A stretch of DNA of 64,000 bases, taken from contig JAGVSM010002866.1 in NCBI GenBank assembly GCA_022494885.1, positions 50,078 through 114,077 of the forward strand, read 5' to 3'. Below are positions 55,601-61,600 of the stretch, piece by piece. A program made the position numbers and the translations under genes. The notes under the pieces are model-generated. The model had not been told where the DNA came from and made no database searches. It worked only from the letters and a program-made list of their open reading frames with translations. Numbering within the stretch: the stretch's first letter is position 1; each line of letters starts with the position of its first letter. The DNA comes from Micrasema longulum (taxonomy: Eukaryota; Arthropoda; Insecta; Trichoptera; Brachycentridae).

Positions 55601-58600
55601 GCCTGCTAGTAAAAAATAAATATACCAACATTTAAAAAAAAACCTTCTTTAGTATGTACAGAATACAGAAATAGGGATACTGATAAAAATATGTGGAATG
55701 GATTTAGAAAATTGATTGTATTTTCTAAGTCAATATGGATATTGTGGGGAAATGTTTTCATGTACAACTTTTAAAATAAAACTGTTTAAAAATATTAAAA
55801 TTTATTTCAAGGGAGAGGGAAAACATTTTTGAGAAGGGAATATGGAAGTCTAGGCATTTACAGGGCTTATGACCTGTCATTGGCTGGTTTAAGTGACCAC
55901 TTTACACACTGTGTAACATTCACCATTCTGCCCATGTTTGAACATCCACATTTCCTCAACTCTTCCATCTGTTGACTTTTGTAAACCAGTCTGCAAGCAT
56001 TTGGACATACTCAAACATTGTTTAAAAATATGTCTCCACAAAAATGCGACATGTTTGGCCTAGACAATTGTGATGTCAAGATTTGTTACAATGTCCTGTT
56101 TAAATTTAAACGATCACAAACAATGTTCAAAATTTAACTGAATTGTGACGTATTAGAGGCATGGCCATTGCAGTGAACCGTTTTTGCGGAAATTTAAAAT
56201 TACGTTAATATTAATTTTTAAATATTTTTTACATGGATAAAAAAACAGTCACCTACCTACCTTAGTCTCCCCAGTGCCTCCATTGTTTTTTTTTTCCATT
56301 TCCGTTTTCCCCTGTACAGGTGGAGTGGTACCAGCGCGGCTCCATGTACTGGGTGCGCTTCGTGCACGTGGAGCTCCTGGGGCAGGCGCCCGCGCCGCCC
56401 GCGCCGCCCGCCGCGCCGCCCGCGCCAACGCCGCTGCACCGGCGACCTCGTGCGCGTGCGCCGCAGCGTGCAGCAGCCGCGCTACAAATGGGGCTTCATA
56501 GACCACAGCAGCGTGGGCGTCATAACCAGTAAGTGTAGGGAGATATTATTGATACACGGTGTTTCAGGGCCGGACCGTGAAATTTCGGAGGAACATTCCT
56601 CGTGGTAAACTTTAAAAAAAATCCTAATAAATTTTTTCCAAAAAATCGAAAATGAAGTAAATTTTTAATGTCTCAGACTAGCATCCCGTCCACAAACCTC
56701 CCCTACAGAAAAAAATGAGATAAAAAAATGTATTTGACAAATTAATTTATTTATTTGACAAATTTTAGTCTGCATTACTTTACGGGCTGTTTAACCCATT
56801 ACATAATGCAGACTGTAAATACATTGTGTTCTTTAAACCCTGTCACATCCGAAACCACAATGATCAGTGTTGGCAAGAAGACATATTAGCATATTTAAAA
56901 AAAATATTTAGGACAAAGAAATAAAAATAAAAAAAAACCAATGGTTGCTTACTTCTGCAGTGGAGAAGTGAGGGGAGCGCGGCGCAGTATCAGACTCCCC
57001 CCTCCACTTCCTCGTTTCTCCCCTGCAGAAGTGAGCAACCATTTTCTTTTTTTTACATATATATTTTTTATTTTATTTGTTCTAAAAAAATATTTTAATG
57101 TGCCAATATGTCTTCTTGCTCATACTGATCATCGTGGTTTCGGATGTGACAGGGTTTAATGAACACCCTGTATAACGTAAGTTTGATGTCAATGAATAGA
57201 AAGCAAATAGCTGCTAAACTGCCGATATGTACAGAAAAATAGATCCATATTATCTGCAGAAGCTGTATTCAGCAAGCGAATCGCCCTATTAATGGGTGAA
57301 TTTTGACTTGCATTAGTGAACGTGCTTCTGGGTGTGTAAAACAGTGCATGAGATCTCACTCTAGTATAATTATTGGGAACATACAAACTGATCTCTTTCA
57401 GTATAATTGGATTATATATACCTCCAGAAATCAGCTTATAAAAATGTTTTCCAAGAAAAATTTGACGACGGGATTTGATTTGAAAATGTATTATATTTTT
57501 TTTTTAAAATTTGCATCACAACAGGCCAGGAGGCCCAATTACAGTGGTTAATTATTGTCAAGAACACCCAGGCTTGAGAAAAATCACACTAAATTTTTGT
57601 GTTCTCACCGGGAATCAAACCCGGAACCTTCCGTGTGTGAGTCAAGCGTCTTGACCTCCACACCACGGAGGGCGCCGGGGGCCGACAATGAAGCGATATA
57701 CACCGGACGCGGACAAGGGAAACGGCTGAGTAGGAGAGGGGAAGGCGTTTGTGGAAGAGATGCTAGTCCGAGAAATTAAGGATATACTCCATTTTTACCT
57801 ACCTTTAAATGTCGACATTCTATGCATTTTTGAAAATCGCATTCCTAACTAGAGTGCACCCCTGAGCAGAGTTTGACATTTTCTAAAAGAATTCTATATT
57901 TGAAAATGAATTATTTTATGTTTTGGAATTCAAACATAGACAAGTACCTACTTAAATTATTATTTGAATTAGTATTTGAAAATGAATTACATATCTAATT
58001 CGGACTAAATACGATAATTGATATCAAACTTTCATTTAATCTGTGTTTATTTAATCCATTTAGCAAGAACTCAAATCTAGCAATACCAAAGCATTGCCGG
58101 GTTCAGCTCGTAGTATATAAATCTATGCAATATCTCGCAGCAGTCTCCTGCAACGGTCTCTTCCCTTAGACAAAATCCAAACTTGTACACTCTTTCGAAA
58201 ATAGTTTTGGAGAACTTAATATGTTCATCCAGGACATTGAACACTCTTGGGGCCACAAAAGAGAAATTCCTCTGACCAAAAGCCGTACGTGTTTTTAGTA
58301 TTAAATTATTCAAATTACAGGAAAACCTCGTACGAGCATTCTGCTGGGATCTCCTCTTGTAAGCGCATGACCAGAAATGTGCCAAACACACTTTTTTTTT
58401 TAATTGTCTAATGTCCAGTACCTTCATGAATTGAAACAATGTCTCAGTTGGGAAAGTGGGGGACATCCAAGCATCACTCTTGGTATTAATTTTTGTAAGT
58501 TTATTAGGGGGTTCGTGATAGACATTGCGCAACCTCCCCAGCCCACTATGCCATAGGTTGCCACTGACTGGAAAAGAGCAAAATACATCATTCTGAGAGT

Positions 58601-61600
58601 GCCAATGTCCAAGATGTTCCTAAGTGAGCAGAATCCATGACCCAGCTTTCTTAATCTGGAAACCAGCAATTGGACCTGAACCGCCCATCATCAGATTTCT
58701 GTCAATGTATAAACCACAAACCACATTAATTTCAGGCATAGCCGCTAACGGTCGCGACGTGACGGTGGACTTTCCCCAGCAACCCGGCTGGACAGGGCAG
58801 CTGGGAGAGATGGAGCGGGCAACTAAAGGTGACCTGTTCTCTATAATTCCTTAATTCCTCATCATCGTTCCATTTCCGCGATGCATTGGTTCACCAATCC
58901 GCAGCGTATCTTGATCATTTCTGTTACGCGGAGGTAAGATGATCAGTCTTACATTTCGGGTGCCAGTCTAGGGACTATGAAATATTCCAGTGTAAAACAC
59001 CTTTTCATTTCGTCGTGTCAACCATGTCGGGAATCGAACCACTACATCACGAGGCCGACAGATTCTTTATAATTAAATCCCGTAAAACCTTGCTTGCTAT
59101 GCACATTTCAGTATGACGTTAATGGTTTGCCTTCGACCTAATAAAGCTCTGCCTCGTCAAGTGAGGGTTATCTCTAGAGGCCGCCCAGGGCACTGCAGAT
59201 TGAACAAACACCACGCTAGAATGAAACTTTCCCAAACTTCTAGGTGTAGGTTCTGCAGTGCAGATGAGGAACACCTATACACATTCTATGTGAATGTGAT
59301 GCTTGGCATCGTAAAAGGAGCCTCATCCTCGGGGGACCACTGGTTAAACCTGAGGATGTTAAAGAGCTCGCCCCCTACCTAATAGCCTGATACTTTACAG
59401 ATTTGGGCTTGGAGGGGGAGATTTAGCAAAATGTAAACTCTCGCCGTTTTACGTACGTAAACGGGGACTCGTCACAATAGATCTTCACAGGTCGCAGTGA
59501 TGTCAGGAGCTTGTACAGCACTGACCCCCACCTCTAAGAATATGAAGAATAAGAATGATGTTAATGTATTGGTAACTACCAGTTGGTCCAAGAAGAACTA
59601 TCAAAATATATATATAAATTTTTTTGGAAAAAAAATATATTTGCGTTTTTATAATTAACCTAAATATTTCATTTCGACTGCCATTTTCAACGAGTTGTGA
59701 ATAACTCACTATTAGCAAAATGGGAATCAAGTTGGGGGGTAGAGTGGGATTCGAGCCACGGACCTTTGAGGCGTGAGCCCGAGACACTAGCCACAGGACC
59801 ACAATCCGATTCAAGCGTTGCCTAGTACACGGGTGAAATAGTTCAGTCAGGTGAATCTTTCCCGCATCAACAACGGTTCGTTGATTAGTTGGTAAGTTAT
59901 CAGACTGATATGTGACATTAACAAATTACAACAGGGATGGAGGACACTTTAGAGAAGGGAATATGAAAGTCTAGGCATTTACTGGGCTTATGACCTGTCG
60001 TTGGCTGGTTTAAGTGGCCACTTTACACACTGTGTAGCATTCACCATTCTGCCTATGTTTGAACATCCCCTCAACTCTTCCATCTAACGACTTTAGTGAA
60101 GTAAACAAACTAAAACTTTTATCATGTGGGTGAGATTCACCTGGATGAAGCGATTCAAGTGGCCACTTAAACCAGCTAACGGCAGGTCGTAAGCCCTGTA
60201 AATGCCTAGAATTCCATATTCCCTTATCAAAAATGTTTTCCCTCTCTGTTGCAACAAAATAAGATCTAAATAACTCCCTAGGGAGGATGCAATTAACTAC
60301 GGTTTGAAACAAATGTGTTTATATTTTGATGACAGATATAGCATTTACGTAAACTTCTCTGACTCCCCTCGACCAGTTCTGCAAAGTGGTGGGAGTATTA
60401 TAATGAATATTTGATTTGTCCGCGTGCAGAAACTCCGGAACAGCCGGTGCTGGGTTGGCGGGGCTGCTTGCGATCCTTGCGCGTGTCCTCGGGGGTCCCC
60501 GCTGCCGCTTACCTGCTGGACGGGCGCCCCCACACCTTCTGGCAGTCCGACTCGGGAAGAGGAAGGGTGAGACAACATTATCTTCATCATCTTTCGGGTA
60601 GAGGAGAATTGGTGCTATGCAGGCGGCATTTAGTGTTCACTGAGTAAATGTCCGATCTCCAGACAGCCTTCATACTGTTGAATGGGTCGCCTGCTACTCC
60701 TAGCCCCACTCCCAGTTATTTTTGAAAGCTGCCATTTATTGTAACATATACTTCCAGGTATTTTAAACTCTCGACCCTTTCGATGATTTGATTCGTCGGG
60801 GGATTTTAAGCACGAAGTGTTACATAGTACATGGGCTTTTAGCATTTACCTTAAATGAAATAATTTTTTGGCATAAACTTTAGACTTAAAAATACCCCAA
60901 AGAAAATAGTTCATGGAAGACTCGTGTCCACTGTTTTGATGATTGGATTCGACAGAATGAGAGAGAGGGATTTTGAGCATCAAGATACGAAGTGTTACAC
61001 GGTACATAGGTTTTTAGCAGTAACCTTAAAATAAAATATTTTATTGTATAAACCAAAAGACCTCAAAGAAAAAAGTCCAATGGAAGACTCGTGACGACTC
61101 TTTCCATGATTTGATTCGACAGAATCAGAGAGAGGTATTTTGAGCATCAAGATACGAAGCGTCACACAGTAGACAGGTTTTTAACTTTAACCTTAAAATA
61201 AATAAAAAATTGGCATTCAATTCAATTAATTTATTTTAAATATAACATATACATTACAAACATATATTCAATACGTACATATTATAAAAAGAAAAAAAAA
61301 TACACGAAAGAGACTCATGTCAAAGTAGTAGGAGAATCCTTCTCCGGAAATCCCCTTCGGATACATGGAACAGATCAATATCCAGAGCGATGTTGTTCAG
61401 CATAGCGGTAGCCCTTCCAACAGGCATAAACCTTGGGCTTCAAACAACCCCAAAGAAAAGAGTCCAATGAAAGACTCATGTCAGACGTAAACTGAACTTG
61501 CAGAATCATTAAGAGTTAATCCCCCAACAGTTGCTAAATGTTTAAAAGCATTAGGATTGATTCAAAAGCAAGGGAATTGGGTGCCATACGAGTTGAAGTC

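Noticed and set aside
59205..59300. CRFC..EEH zinc-binding motif between exons 40 and 41 as the missing ZZ finger
   Set aside because: The surrounding residues ([18 protein letters not shown]) are those of a LINE C-terminal knuckle, and there are no fitting splice sites.
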